Positions 43,791 through 53,796 of a DNA stretch of 64,000 bases are shown here, piece after piece (position 1 is the stretch's first letter; the number at the start of each line of letters is the position of its first letter). The notes under the pieces were generated by a model, which was given only the letters and a program-made list of their open reading frames with translations, was not told the origin of the DNA and did not search any database. The DNA is from Mesorhizobium sp. YIM 152430 (GTDB taxonomy: Bacteria; Pseudomonadota; Alphaproteobacteria; Rhizobiales; Rhizobiaceae), in the NCBI RefSeq assembly GCF_029210365.1, contig NZ_JARGES010000027.1, positions 124,001 through 188,000 of the forward strand. The letters are read 5' to 3'. A program made the position numbers and the translations under genes.

Positions 43791-46454
43791 GTGTCGGCGC
43801 GAGACGGCGAAACTGACGGGAAGCGGCGTGACTTGCCGGAGGCATTTCATCGCCCGCTGGGAGCAGGCACGTTCGACTGGGATCTGACGGCGCTCGGCGC
43901 GCGGTCCGATTGGTCGCCCGCGCTTGTTTCTGCCTGCGACATCGTGCTGGCGTTGAACGCGCCTGCGCTCATTCTCTGGGGGCCCAAGCTCCGCCTCGTC
44001 TACAATGACGCCGCGACCGCGCTCATCGACCAAAGCCTCTATCCGACTCATCGCGGCGTGACGCTCGACGCGCTCGACCCGCAGATCGAACGACCGTTGC
44101 GCGAACTGGCGGAGACCGTTCGTCGAACGGCTTCGCCCGCCGGATTGTCGTTCGAGCGTGACGTCGTCGATTTGACGGGTATGGTCGCGCGGCAGTTCGC
44201 GGCGACGGCTGCCCCCATCGGTGACGGAAGCGTCCCCGTCGCGGGCATTCTGGTGACGCTGCTCGCGGATTCGGCTCCGGCCAGGCACGCGCCGGCTGCC
44301 TCGCCGCGTCTCGTGGACCAGGTGCGCCAGTTGGCGAACGGGTTGCCGCAGATGGTGGCCTTCATCGACACGCAGATGCGCTACACCTTCCGCAACGACG
44401 CCCATCGCCGGGGCGTTGCCCGTCCCGACGAACAGGTCATCGGCAGGACGATTGCCGAGGTGCTGGGCAGGCGCGCCTTTGCCGACATGCCATCACATGC
44501 GCAGGCCGCGCTTGCCGGCCAACAGGTCTCCTTTCCCACCGCGATCCCGCAGCCGGACGGACGGGTGCGCCATATAGAATCCGAGTATGTGCCCTATCGC
44601 GGCGAGGACGGCAGCGTTGTCGGCTTCTTCGCTGTCGTGCGGGATGTCACCGCAGCACGCGAGGCGGAGCAGGAGTTGATCCGCAGCCGCGAGCGCTCCC
44701 GCCTCATCCTCGACAGCGCGGTCGAATACGCGATCATCCTGATTGACGATTCCGGGCGGGTCCTGTCCTGGAACAGCGGCGCCGAACGTCTCCTGGGCTA
44801 TTCTGAGGAAGAGATCATCGGAACCGATGCGGCGATCTTCTTCACGGCGCAGGATCGCGCGCAGGGTCTTCCGCAAAAGGAGCGCGCGCTGTCGCGTGCC
44901 ACGGGACGCGCGTCCAACGAGCGCTGGCACGTGCGCAAGGATGGAACCCGCTTCTGGGGGTCTGGCGCCATTGTTCCGCTCGCGCGTGGCGGTGCGGGTG
45001 GTTTCCTGAAAATCCTCCGCGACCGGACCGAAGAGCGCGAGGCGCACGAGGCGACCTCGAAGGCGCGACAGCGCGCCGAATTGATTGCCGCCGAACAGGC
45101 AGCCCTGCTCGGTCAATTGAGTGAAGGCGTCATCGTCACCGATCCGAAGGGGCGCATCACCTTCATCAACCGGTCCGCCGCCGAAATCCACGGCGTCGCC
45201 CATCTTGACATTTCGCCGGACGAATATGCCTCCCGGTTCCAGCTTTTCCGGGAGAATGGCGAACCCTATCCCTCGAATGAACTGCCGCTTGCCCGCGCGG
45301 TGCTCAAAGGGGAGAGCGTCATCGAGGCGCGCTGGCGCATCCGCCGTCCCGACGGCGTCGAAATTCTGGCCATCGGCAGCGCCAAGCCGGTTCTCGGACC
45401 GGGCGGCGAGACGATCGGCAACGTGCTCACGATCCGCGACGACACCGCCAGGCAGGCGGCGGAGCAGGAACTGCGGGAGATTTCCCTGCGCAAGGATCTG
45501 GCTTTGTCGGCCGGGCAGATGGGCGTTTGGGAATGGAATGCACTGACCGACACGATGATCTGGGACGATGCGCAGTTCCGGCTGTTCGGCGTCTCGCCGG
45601 AAAACTTCGAGCCATCTTTGGCCTCCTTCCGCGAACTGACCATCGGCGAAGACTTTATGGGCATTGTCGACGCCGCCGAGCGTGATGGGCCGGCCGGGCG
45701 CATGGTCGAGGTCGATTTCCGCATCCAGCGGCCCGATAACGGGGAGATCAGATGGATGGGCTCGCGAGCGATCGCCATGCGCGACACGGCTGGAAGGCTG
45801 GAGCGCATGGTCGGTGTCAATTTCGACCTCACCGAGCGCAAGCGCGCCGAGGAACGCCGCAGCCTCCTGATCAACGAACTCAACCATCGGGTGAAGAACA
45901 CGCTGGCGACCGTCCAGTCGATCGCCTCGCAGACCTTTCGCGGCCATGACGTGGCTCGCGACCTGCGCCAGCTTTTCGAGGCGCGTCTGGTGGCGTTGTC
46001 CAACGCGCATAACGTCCTGACCCGCGAAAGCTGGGAGGGCGCGCCGCTGTCGGAGATCGTGGCCCAGGCGATCCTACCCTTCGTTCAGAAGGACGCGCCG
46101 CGCATCCATTCGGGCGGCCCGGACGTGCGTTGCTCGACGAAATCCGCCCTGGCGCTGGCGATGGCGCTGCACGAACTTGCGACCAACGCCGTCAAATACG
46201 GTTCGCTGTCCAGTCCCGAGGGCCATGTGCGGGTCGGCTGGTCCGTCGACCGCGCCGAGGGGCGCTTCGACCTCGTCTGGCACGAACAGGATGGACCGCC
46301 GGTCGCCCAGCCGACGCGCCAGGGATTCGGCTCGCGACTCGTCGGGCGCAGCCTTGCCGGCGAGCTTGGCGGCGAAGTCCGCCTCGACTTCCGCCCCGAT
46401 GGCCTGCGCTGCACCATCAGCGCGCCGCTTGCCGAAATCGGTACGCTCGTCTGA
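43791..46454 (+). CDS. Multi-PAS HWE-family sensor histidine kinase
   Basis: Soluble kinase of 887 residues with no membrane segment. Order: a PAS-like N-terminal sensor domain, PAS (about 180-290), PAS (300-415), PAS (430-560), PAS-PAC (575-690) and an HWE kinase core. The phosphoacceptor is His699 in INELNHRVKNTLATVQSIA, and the defining W-x-E is Trp830-Glu832 in LVWHEQDGP. The N-box is ALHELATNAVKYGSLS. None of the PAS domains shows the flavin-Cys motif of LOV domains, so light sensing is not indicated. HWE kinases of alphaproteobacteria often feed the PhyR/EcfG general stress response. No response regulator gene is adjacent. Start GTG 43791 has GGGGAT upstream. Confidence 0.92.
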   Translation: MSARDGETDGKRRDLPEAFHRPLGAGTFDWDLTALGARSDWSPALVSACDIVLALNAPALILWGPKLRLVYNDAATALIDQSLYPTHRGVTLDALDPQIERPLRELAETVRRTASPAGLSFERDVVDLTGMVARQFAATAAPIGDGSVPVAGILVTLLADSAPARHAPAASPRLVDQVRQLANGLPQMVAFIDTQMRYTFRNDAHRRGVARPDEQVIGRTIAEVLGRRAFADMPSHAQAALAGQQVSFPTAIPQPDGRVRHIESEYVPYRGEDGSVVGFFAVVRDVTAAREAEQELIRSRERSRLILDSAVEYAIILIDDSGRVLSWNSGAERLLGYSEEEIIGTDAAIFFTAQDRAQGLPQKERALSRATGRASNERWHVRKDGTRFWGSGAIVPLARGGAGGFLKILRDRTEEREAHEATSKARQRAELIAAEQAALLGQLSEGVIVTDPKGRITFINRSAAEIHGVAHLDISPDEYASRFQLFRENGEPYPSNELPLARAVLKGESVIEARWRIRRPDGVEILAIGSAKPVLGPGGETIGNVLTIRDDTARQAAEQELREISLRKDLALSAGQMGVWEWNALTDTMIWDDAQFRLFGVSPENFEPSLASFRELTIGEDFMGIVDAAERDGPAGRMVEVDFRIQRPDNGEIRWMGSRAIAMRDTAGRLERMVGVNFDLTERKRAEERRSLLINELNHRVKNTLATVQSIASQTFRGHDVARDLRQLFEARLVALSNAHNVLTRESWEGAPLSEIVAQAILPFVQKDAPRIHSGGPDVRCSTKSALALAMALHELATNAVKYGSLSSPEGHVRVGWSVDRAEGRFDLVWHEQDGPPVAQPTRQGFGSRLVGRSLAGELGGEVRLDFRPDGLRCTISAPLAEIGTLV

Positions 46455-46712
<258 letters not shown>

Positions 46713-46768
46713 GCTGAAAACCGCTCGAAACGAGCTGGCTTTCGCGCAGAATCCCGATCTTTGAGCTC

Positions 46769-46796
46769 AAAAAGGCGGCCTTTGAGCCGCCTTTTT
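46769..46796. terminator. Bidirectional intrinsic terminator
   Basis: AAAAAGGCGGC-CTTTGA-GCCGCCTTTTT is a perfect 11-bp stem with A and T runs. It ends the plus-strand small gene and the minus-strand tamB transcript, which stops 14 bases away. Confidence 0.9.
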
Positions 46797-46809
46797 CGCG
46801 TTCGGGAGC

Positions 46810-49800
46810 CTAATAATCGCGTTCGAAGAACACGCCGAGGCTCGAATCCCCGTCCGACCCGACCGCCCCGCGCGCCTTCAGTTCGTCGGTGATGTCGAGA
46901 TTGATCGTGCCCCGCGCCGTGCCGCCGGCGCCCGCTTCGACGCCCAGATAGATGTTGTCCTGGATATACCGCCCCGCCCGGACGGCGGCGTTGCCTTCGC
47001 TGTCGGTGACGATGTCGAGATCGTCGAGGCCGGTCGCGCTGCGCAGGCTGCCGAGCAGCGACGAGTTGCCGCCGCCGGCTAGTTCGGCCGCCGCCGCGGC
47101 GAGTTGGGCGATCTGGAAGGCGGAGAGTTCGCTCAAGGATCGGTTGAAGATCAGCCGTGCAAGCACTTCGTCTTCCGGCAGTTGCGGGGAGGAAGAGAAG
47201 GAGATGTCGAGGTCGGAGACGCGCCCGGACACTCTGATGAACACGGTGGTTCCGTCGCTTTGCGAACTCGCGACGAAGTTCAGCACCGGATCGAGATCGC
47301 CGACCAGCGTGATCGTGCCTTCCTCGAACTCGATGCGCTGGCCGAGAATGCTAAGCCGGCCGCGGATCAGCTCGAACGCGCCGACCGGCTGGACGTTGGT
47401 GACAGGACCCAGAACCCGCACGCTTCCGCCGAGTTCGGCGTCGAGGCCGCGCCCGCGCACGAAGATCTGGTTCGGCGCATTGACCGTCACATCGAGCTGG
47501 ATGACGCTCGGCCGCGCGGTCGGGACCGGCGTGCCGTCATTGGCGCGCGCGCGTTCCAAAGTCGCGGCGACGCCGGGCGGCGGGTTGCGGTGGATGACGT
47601 CGATGCCGGCCGCGCCGCCGCCGAGATTCTCGGGCACGGAGATTTCCGCCCGCTCGATATTGATCGTGCCGGAAAGCCGGGCATCGGCGGCGAGCGGGCC
47701 GGTGAAGGCGAGGTTGCCCGAGACGGTCGCGGCGATCAGATCGCCGTCATTGTAGCGGGCCTGGTTGAGGGCGATGGTGATATCGGCGGGCAAGCCTTCA
47801 CCGAGCGAGATCGTGCCGCCCGCGGTGACCGTGCCGCCGGCGCCGAGCGTCGCATTGGCCGACTGGATGGTGATCGTCTGGCCGTCGATGCTTGCCGAGA
47901 CATTGATGCCGCGCAGAGAAATATTGGTCTCGGGGTCGACGATCTGGGCCCCTTGCGTCGAAACGGCGCCGCGGATCTGCGGGTCGGAGATCGAGCCGGT
48001 GACCTGGCCCTGGAGGCCGACGGTGCCGACGAGCTGCGTGCCGCGATCGATCAGGAAGCGGTTGGCGAGCGATAGCGGCGCTTCGCCGGAAAGGTTGACC
48101 GCGAGACCGGCGCCCTGAAGCGGGACCGTGCCGCTCGCGGAGAGGGACAAGCCCTGATTGCTGGAGACGTTGACCGAGGAGAGGGTGACCGTTTGATTGG
48201 CGAAGTTGCCGGCGGCGGTGGCGTTGAGCGCGCCGATACCGGCCTCGCTGAGGGGCCTCGCCGAAAGGCCGGAGGCACTGAGATTGAACGCGGCCTGCGG
48301 GTCGGACGTCGTGCCGGTCACGCGCGCGGTGCCGGACAAATTGCCGCCGAGATTCTGGTCGGGAACGACGGTGTTCAGGATGCCGAGCGGGAAGGCGGCA
48401 AGGGTAACGTCGAGCGCAAGCTGACCCTCGCCCAGCGGTGCGGAGCCGCGAACGCTCGCATCGAGTCCTTCGGGACTGGTCGCGCGGGCGTCGACATTGA
48501 GCCGCTCGCCGGAGGTGGTGCCGCGCGCGGTGACGCCGAGCGAGGACAGGCCGGCATCCCGCAAGGCAGCGGCCTGCAAGGCGGTTCCGCGAATGTCGAA
48601 GGCGACATCCGGCTGGTTGCGCGGTCCGGTGACGCGCGCGGTGCCGTCAATGGTGCCGCCAAGTTCGAGATCGGGGCGGACGGTGTTGGCGATCGACAGG
48701 GGCAGGGCGGCGATCGTCACGTCGAGGTCGATCCGTTCCGCGATGCGGCCGGTGGCGTCGATGCTGCCGCCGCCGACATCGAGCGCGAGCGCGTCGATGG
48801 TGATCGTCTCGCCGATGACGGTAAGGCTCGCCGGCTGGCGCAGGCGCGCGGCAAGCTGACCCTGCGCAAGGTCGATGCGCGTCAGGGCAAGGCGGAAGCC
48901 GTCTCCCTCGGGCGTCAACGAGCCTTCAGCGGCCGCCGTGGTGCCATTGTCGAGGCGTGCATTGGCGGAAAAGTCGGTTGCCTCGCCCCGCCGGCTGGCA
49001 TTGGCCTGAAGCGTCGTCACGTCGACGCCGCCTGCCGAAATTCCGCTCGCATCGACCGAACCGTCGATGCGCGGAACGCCGAAGAGATCGTCGATCGCTG
49101 CCTGGATTTCGGCCGCTTCGATGCTGGTCTCGCCGAGCACGAAATCGTCGATCGTGCCTTCGAGCGTCGCGCGCTGTTCGTTCTCGACAGGCTCCAATCC
49201 GATGGACGCCTGAACGGTGCCGGATGCTTCCTGAAGCGCGAGCGCGGCGAGGGTGGAGATGTCGGCGGCATCGATGTCGAGCGAGCCGGTGAGGAGACCA
49301 GCCGAATCCTGCACCACATTGCCGGTCAGCCGCGCACCGCCTGCGGTGAAGACGAGGTCGGTCAGTCGCCGTTCTTCCTCAACGAGCGCTATGGCGGAGG
49401 AGAGGTCGACGCGCACGCCGTCGAGGAACGCGCTGCCCGCCAGCGAACCATCGAGGTCGCTTCCCTCCAGCGTGCCTTCGAAGGCGATGGCAGCATCGCG
49501 CAACTGCTTGTCGGCGAGGCGGCCGGACGGAACCGTGACGGATGTCGTCAGATTGATCAGCCCGTCGCTGCCGGCCGCGCGGCCTTCGGCTGTCAGCGCG
49601 CCGGAAGCCTGCGGCGAAACGAGCGCGAGATCGGTCAGGCCGAAGCGGAAATCGAAATCGGCCGCGCCCGTCGCATAGGTGCCATCGGCGAGCAGATCGA
49701 ATTGCTGGTTTTCGACGCGCAGGTCGTCGGTAACGAGGCCGTTTTCTCCGCGTTCGATGCGTCCCGCGATTGTGGTGCGCCCGCCCATCAGATTGTCGGC

Positions 49801-51405
49801 GGCTTCCTGGTCGATACGCAACTCGTCGATCGTGCCGTCGAGCGTCAGGTTGAAGCCGCCGGAGATCGGCGCGACGCTGCCTCTCGCATCAAGCGCCAGC
49901 GCGCCGGAAAGATCGCGGCCGGCAAGGCCGGAAAAGGGGGCGAGGCTCGACGTTTCGACCCCGATATCGCCATCGAAGACGTATGCAGCGACCGTGCCGG
50001 CAAGGCGCAGGATCAGCGCTTCGGCCTCGATCTGCGTATCCGACAGGACGAGGGGCTGCGAGCTCGCCCATTGGCCGGAGGACGAGAGGTCGATGCGCGT
50101 GCCAAGCGCCTGGGCGATTTCCTCGTCCGGAGAGGTGACGCCGTCGATGGCGCCCGAAAGGTCGAAGGTGATGCGCCGGTCGTTCGGCTGGTCAAGGTTC
50201 TGCGCGAGACCGGAAAGATCGAGTTCCATCGTCTCGGCGGCAAAGCTTGCCGTGTCGAGGCCGCGAATGTCGAGCGACCCCGACCAGTCGTCATCTGCGC
50301 CCTCGCCATAGGAGAGCGTGAGCGACGCGCGCTGAACGGTGGTATCGCCGCCGGGGACCGGCAGGACGACGACATCGCCGCTCGGGTCCTCGACGGACGC
50401 GTCGATGGCAAGGCGACGCAGAAAGCTGTCTGCGGTCGTCTCCGCCGATGCCGAGAGCGCGAGAGCTGCACTTTGGAGGTCCAGTGCGTCGAGACGGAAC
50501 CCGCCTTCGGCGCGGATGAAACCCTGCGCTTCGAGCGAGGTTTCCGCGCCGAAGAAATCGCGGAACTGCGCGGGGATCAACTGTGCAACCGGACCGGACA
50601 GCCGGGTCGAAAAGCCCCGTCCGCCACGCCCTTCACGCAGGATCGCGACGCCTGTCAGAATGCGTTCGTCGTCGGCGTCGAGCGTCAGTTCGACATCGAG
50701 ATTGTCGAGTTCGCCATTGCCCGCCAGCGTAAGGTCGACCGGAGGCTTTCCCTCGATATTGAGAAGATTGGCGACGATGCCGTTTTCCGGCTCGCTCAAT
50801 GAAAGATCGAGATCGACGATTTCGGTCGCGTTGGAATAGATGAAGGAGAGGCCGAGCTGGCCACCCGGCCCGTCGAGGCGCGTGACGTCGAGCGCGGTGT
50901 CGATCGAGCCGTCTTCAAGTCGAAGGCGGCCGGTGAGCGACAACTCGGATTCGAGTCCGAACACGGCCGGGCCGAAGGTCGCCACCGGTATTTCGAGACT
51001 TTCCAGATTGATCGCGACGGGCAGTTCGGGGACGGCGAAACCGGAGGATTCGGGCGGCGGCATTCCTTCCTCGGGAACCGGCCGGCGGATGACGTCAATC
51101 CGGTCGGCCCGAAGCGATGCGATTTCGAGCCGCTGACGCAGGAGGAGGGCGGTGCGGCTCCATTCAATCGAGGCATTGGTGATTCGCAGCCAGACGCCCT
51201 CGCGGTCGGCGACGGTGATCGAGGCGATCCGCGCATTGGACGACAGGGCGCCCTGAATGCCGCTGATCTGGATCTGACGGTTCGGCGTCGAAAGCTGGTT
51301 CTGGATGAAATTGGTGAAGAGCGAACGCGTCTCCGCTTCCGTTTCCTGCGCGCTGGCGGGGACCGCGAAGATGAGACATGCAAGGGCGACGAGAATTCGG
51401 ATCAA
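46810..51405 (-). CDS. tamB: Translocation and assembly module protein TamB
   Basis: Very large envelope protein of 1531 residues with an N-terminal signal/anchor segment (MIRILVALACLIFAVPASAQ). The middle is a long run of beta-strand repeats that forms the periplasm-spanning taco fold seen in TamB and AsmA-like proteins. The C-terminal 360 residues are the TamB (DUF490) domain, with IEFEEGTITLVGDLDPVLNF, SSSPQLPEDEVLARLIFNRS and IYLGVEAGAGGTARGTINLD, ending SLGVFFERDY. It works with TamA in outer-membrane protein insertion or lipid transport. It starts with TTG overlapping the tamA stop (TTGA). Confidence 0.95.
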   Translation of the reverse strand: MIRILVALACLIFAVPASAQETEAETRSLFTNFIQNQLSTPNRQIQISGIQGALSSNARIASITVADREGVWLRITNASIEWSRTALLLRQRLEIASLRADRIDVIRRPVPEEGMPPPESSGFAVPELPVAINLESLEIPVATFGPAVFGLESELSLTGRLRLEDGSIDTALDVTRLDGPGGQLGLSFIYSNATEIVDLDLSLSEPENGIVANLLNIEGKPPVDLTLAGNGELDNLDVELTLDADDERILTGVAILREGRGGRGFSTRLSGPVAQLIPAQFRDFFGAETSLEAQGFIRAEGGFRLDALDLQSAALALSASAETTADSFLRRLAIDASVEDPSGDVVVLPVPGGDTTVQRASLTLSYGEGADDDWSGSLDIRGLDTASFAAETMELDLSGLAQNLDQPNDRRITFDLSGAIDGVTSPDEEIAQALGTRIDLSSSGQWASSQPLVLSDTQIEAEALILRLAGTVAAYVFDGDIGVETSSLAPFSGLAGRDLSGALALDARGSVAPISGGFNLTLDGTIDELRIDQEAADNLMGGRTTIAGRIERGENGLVTDDLRVENQQFDLLADGTYATGAADFDFRFGLTDLALVSPQASGALTAEGRAAGSDGLINLTTSVTVPSGRLADKQLRDAAIAFEGTLEGSDLDGSLAGSAFLDGVRVDLSSAIALVEEERRLTDLVFTAGGARLTGNVVQDSAGLLTGSLDIDAADISTLAALALQEASGTVQASIGLEPVENEQRATLEGTIDDFVLGETSIEAAEIQAAIDDLFGVPRIDGSVDASGISAGGVDVTTLQANASRRGEATDFSANARLDNGTTAAAEGSLTPEGDGFRLALTRIDLAQGQLAARLRQPASLTVIGETITIDALALDVGGGSIDATGRIAERIDLDVTIAALPLSIANTVRPDLELGGTIDGTARVTGPRNQPDVAFDIRGTALQAAALRDAGLSSLGVTARGTTSGERLNVDARATSPEGLDASVRGSAPLGEGQLALDVTLAAFPLGILNTVVPDQNLGGNLSGTARVTGTTSDPQAAFNLSASGLSARPLSEAGIGALNATAAGNFANQTVTLSSVNVSSNQGLSLSASGTVPLQGAGLAVNLSGEAPLSLANRFLIDRGTQLVGTVGLQGQVTGSISDPQIRGAVSTQGAQIVDPETNISLRGINVSASIDGQTITIQSANATLGAGGTVTAGGTISLGEGLPADITIALNQARYNDGDLIAATVSGNLAFTGPLAADARLSGTINIERAEISVPENLGGGAAGIDVIHRNPPPGVAATLERARANDGTPVPTARPSVIQLDVTVNAPNQIFVRGRGLDAELGGSVRVLGPVTNVQPVGAFELIRGRLSILGQRIEFEEGTITLVGDLDPVLNFVASSQSDGTTVFIRVSGRVSDLDISFSSSPQLPEDEVLARLIFNRSLSELSAFQIAQLAAAAAELAGGGNSSLLGSLRSATGLDDLDIVTDSEGNAAVRAGRYIQDNIYLGVEAGAGGTARGTINLDITDELKARGAVGSDGDSSLGVFFERDY

Positions 51406-53312
51406 AACGCCTGTCCTATCCCAACATAGAAGGCGACGGACGGATCGCCCGGCCTTGGATCGAGCGGCACCGCGACGTCGAGGCGGATCGGGCCTAGTCC
51501 GGTGAAGTAGCGCAGGCCCGCGCCGACGCCGATGCGAACGTCCTCGTTGAAATCGGGCACGGAGTCCGCGCCGACGAGGCCGGCATCGGCAAAGCCGACG
51601 AGCCCGATCGTATCGGTCACCTGCGCGCGTGCCTCGATGGAGCCCTCGATCAGCGACTTGCCTCCGACCACCGTGCCGAATGGACCTTCGACGCCGATAT
51701 TGCGGAAGGCATAGCCGCGCACGGAGCCGCCGCCACCTGCAAAAAAGAGCTTGTCCGGCGGGGTTTCGCCGATCGACGGACCGACCAGCGTGCCGACCTT
51801 GGCGCGGCCGGCGAGGACGAAGCGGCTGTCCTGGCCGAATCCGTAATAGGTGCGCCCTTCGAGCGTCGAGCGGAAGGCGGCGTTGCCGTACTGAAACTCG
51901 TAGAAGGGTTCGACCATCGCTTCGCCGAAATAGCCCCGTGTCGGGTTCGGCACATCGTCGCGCGAATCGAAGGTGAGCGAGCCGAACAGGCCGGCGGTCG
52001 TGAACTGGCGCGTTCCGAAGGCGTCGTCCTCGAATTCGGCATGGCTGGCATTGACGGCGAAGCGGCCGGCCAGTTCCTCGGTGAAGACGTGGGAAAAGCC
52101 CGAAGTCGCGTCGACGCCGGTGCGGGTATAGGTGTCGAGCACCTCGCGCGTGCCGAAAAGGGAGGCGAAATAGTTGGTGTCCGGCGTGAAGACGCCGGGC
52201 TTTTCGAAACTGACCCCGACGCGATAGGTGAAGTCGCGCGGGTCGAATCCGTCACGGTCGAGCGACCTGCCGATGCCGGCGACGCGCGCGTCGAAACGCA
52301 GGCGCTCGGCGCGGCCGAAGAGATTGCGGTGCAGCCAATAGGTCTCGAAACCGAGGCCGTCGACCGTTGAATAGGAGCCGCCGATGCCGAAGCGGCGCAG
52401 TTCGCGCTCCTGCACGATGAGGTCGATCGGCAGGAGCCCGTCCGGGCCGATCGCATCGGCCTCCTGGAAGCGCGAGGCGCGGAAGACGTCGAGGCGGGCG
52501 AGCCGTTCGCCCGCGCGCCTGATGTCGTCCGGATCGTATTCGCGACCGAGCGGCAGCCCGGCCATGAAGGCTACGAACTCGGGGTCCATCCGTTCGGTGC
52601 CCTGGACCGTGATCGGGCCGTAATACGCCTTGCGGCCGGGCTCGAGCGTGATGCGGGCATTGACGATGTCGGCATCGTGCGCCGCTTCGACGCGGCGCTC
52701 GACGATTTCGGCCTTCGCATGGCCCTGCTGGCGCCAGGCCTCGACCGACAGACGCTCGGCGCGCAGGATGGCGGTGGAGCGGGCGACCTCGCCGGGCGCA
52801 TAGCCTTCGTCGCGGGGGTCGTCGACCTCGTCGCGAAAGCTTTGCGGAGGCGGCGCCTCGTTGATGATCGACGCTTCGCCGAAACGGAATTCGGGGCCGG
52901 GGTCGATGGAGACCACGACGGTCGCAGGATTGGCGAGCGGCGTGTCGGGTGCGATGTCGGCCGCTTCCCGGCCATCGATGCGGATCGAGATGGTGCCGCC
53001 ATAGCGGCCCTCGGTGTAGAGCGCGGCGAGAAGGCGGCGATAGTCGCCGCGCGCCTTGGCGAGCAGGCCGCCGGCACCCGAGGCCGGCTCGTCGCGGTCG
53101 TTCCAGAGCGTGGAGGAATTGCGCAGCTTGCGCTCGAGCGCGGTCTCGGCATCGAGCACGGTGACTTCGGCGGTATAGTTCTGCGGTTCGCCGATGACCT
53201 CGACCTCGTCGGCATCACGCGACCCGAACAGGCCGAAGAAGGCCGAGGCGCTGGAAACCTGCGTCATCGCGGTTGCAACCGCCAGCGAGGCGACAAGGAG
53301 CCGGTGACGCAT
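51402..53312 (-). CDS. tamA: Outer-membrane translocation and assembly module protein TamA
   Basis: Omp85-family outer-membrane protein of 636 residues: signal peptide (MRHRLLVASLAVATAMTQVSSASA), about three POTRA domains to residue 285, then a 16-strand beta-barrel with TFDSRDDVPNPTRGYFGEAM and the Omp85 lid motif region FFAGGGGSVRGYAFRNIG (VRGY). It ends GDPSVAFYVGIGQAF, with the terminal Phe typical of barrels. First gene of the tamA-tamB operon. ATG 53312 has AGGA 9 bases upstream; a GTG at 53330 with GGGAG 5 bases upstream is a real alternative and would add 6 residues. Confidence 0.94.
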   Translation of the reverse strand: MRHRLLVASLAVATAMTQVSSASAFFGLFGSRDADEVEVIGEPQNYTAEVTVLDAETALERKLRNSSTLWNDRDEPASGAGGLLAKARGDYRRLLAALYTEGRYGGTISIRIDGREAADIAPDTPLANPATVVVSIDPGPEFRFGEASIINEAPPPQSFRDEVDDPRDEGYAPGEVARSTAILRAERLSVEAWRQQGHAKAEIVERRVEAAHDADIVNARITLEPGRKAYYGPITVQGTERMDPEFVAFMAGLPLGREYDPDDIRRAGERLARLDVFRASRFQEADAIGPDGLLPIDLIVQERELRRFGIGGSYSTVDGLGFETYWLHRNLFGRAERLRFDARVAGIGRSLDRDGFDPRDFTYRVGVSFEKPGVFTPDTNYFASLFGTREVLDTYTRTGVDATSGFSHVFTEELAGRFAVNASHAEFEDDAFGTRQFTTAGLFGSLTFDSRDDVPNPTRGYFGEAMVEPFYEFQYGNAAFRSTLEGRTYYGFGQDSRFVLAGRAKVGTLVGPSIGETPPDKLFFAGGGGSVRGYAFRNIGVEGPFGTVVGGKSLIEGSIEARAQVTDTIGLVGFADAGLVGADSVPDFNEDVRIGVGAGLRYFTGLGPIRLDVAVPLDPRPGDPSVAFYVGIGQAF

Positions 53313-53610
53313 CCCGAATTGTCCTGACACGGCTACTCCCCGAACTCTGCGACTGCCGGACCGCGAAGTGTTGAGTTCCCCCGGCGATCCGTCCGTTCAA
53401 CGCCACCAACTCCGGCCGAGGCCAAGCTTGTGATATTGATAATGAATTCCTAACAAATCGCGACCAGTCGCGCCGATGCAACCTATCGGCTAGGTCCGCT
53501 CCTGTCCAATCGACAGCGTTGCGCCGAGGTCACAGGACGTATCAGAACGTCAGGAACATTGGGCGTCGGGAAGACTTTTGAGGGCGTGAACGGCTGAAGG
53601 AATTGACGTC
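53313..53610. other. Divergent promoter region between tamA and the DUF3008 gene
   Basis: Near 300 bases without a supported gene. An AT-rich patch (53431-53460, GATATTGATAATGAATTCC) may hold the tamA promoter. GGAAC at 53553-53557 is followed 17 bases later by CTTT, an imperfect general-stress promoter for the DUF3008 gene. No hairpin of note is seen. Confidence 0.4.
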
Positions 53611-53793
53611 ATGCCAGCGAAATCGAAAGCCCAGCAAAAGGCCGCAGGAGCGGCGCTTTCCGCCAAGCGCGGGGATACCAGGAAGTCCGAATTGAAGGGC
53701 GCGTCGAAGCAGATGGTGGATTCGATGAGCGAGCGGCAACTGGAAGACCTCGCCGAGACGAAGCGCAAGAAATTGCCCGACAAGAAATCGTGA
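53611..53793 (+). CDS. DUF3008 small basic protein
   Basis: Protein of 60 residues, highly basic and hydrophilic, matching DUF3008 end to end: MPAKSKAQQKAAGAALSAKR, KSELKGASKQMVDSM and LAETKRKKLPDKK. Homologues are widespread in proteobacteria and often stress- or stationary-phase-induced; no molecular function is known. GAAGGAATTGACGTC precedes the ATG. It ends 3 bases from the convergent otsA gene. Confidence 0.9.
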   Translation: MPAKSKAQQKAAGAALSAKRGDTRKSELKGASKQMVDSMSERQLEDLAETKRKKLPDKKS

Positions 53794-53796
53794 TCG

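Noticed and set aside
48193-50802. Open frame of 869 codons opposite tamB
   Set aside because: tamB is supported by its signal peptide, its C-terminal domain and its overlap with tamA; the opposite frame has no domain and arises from GC bias.
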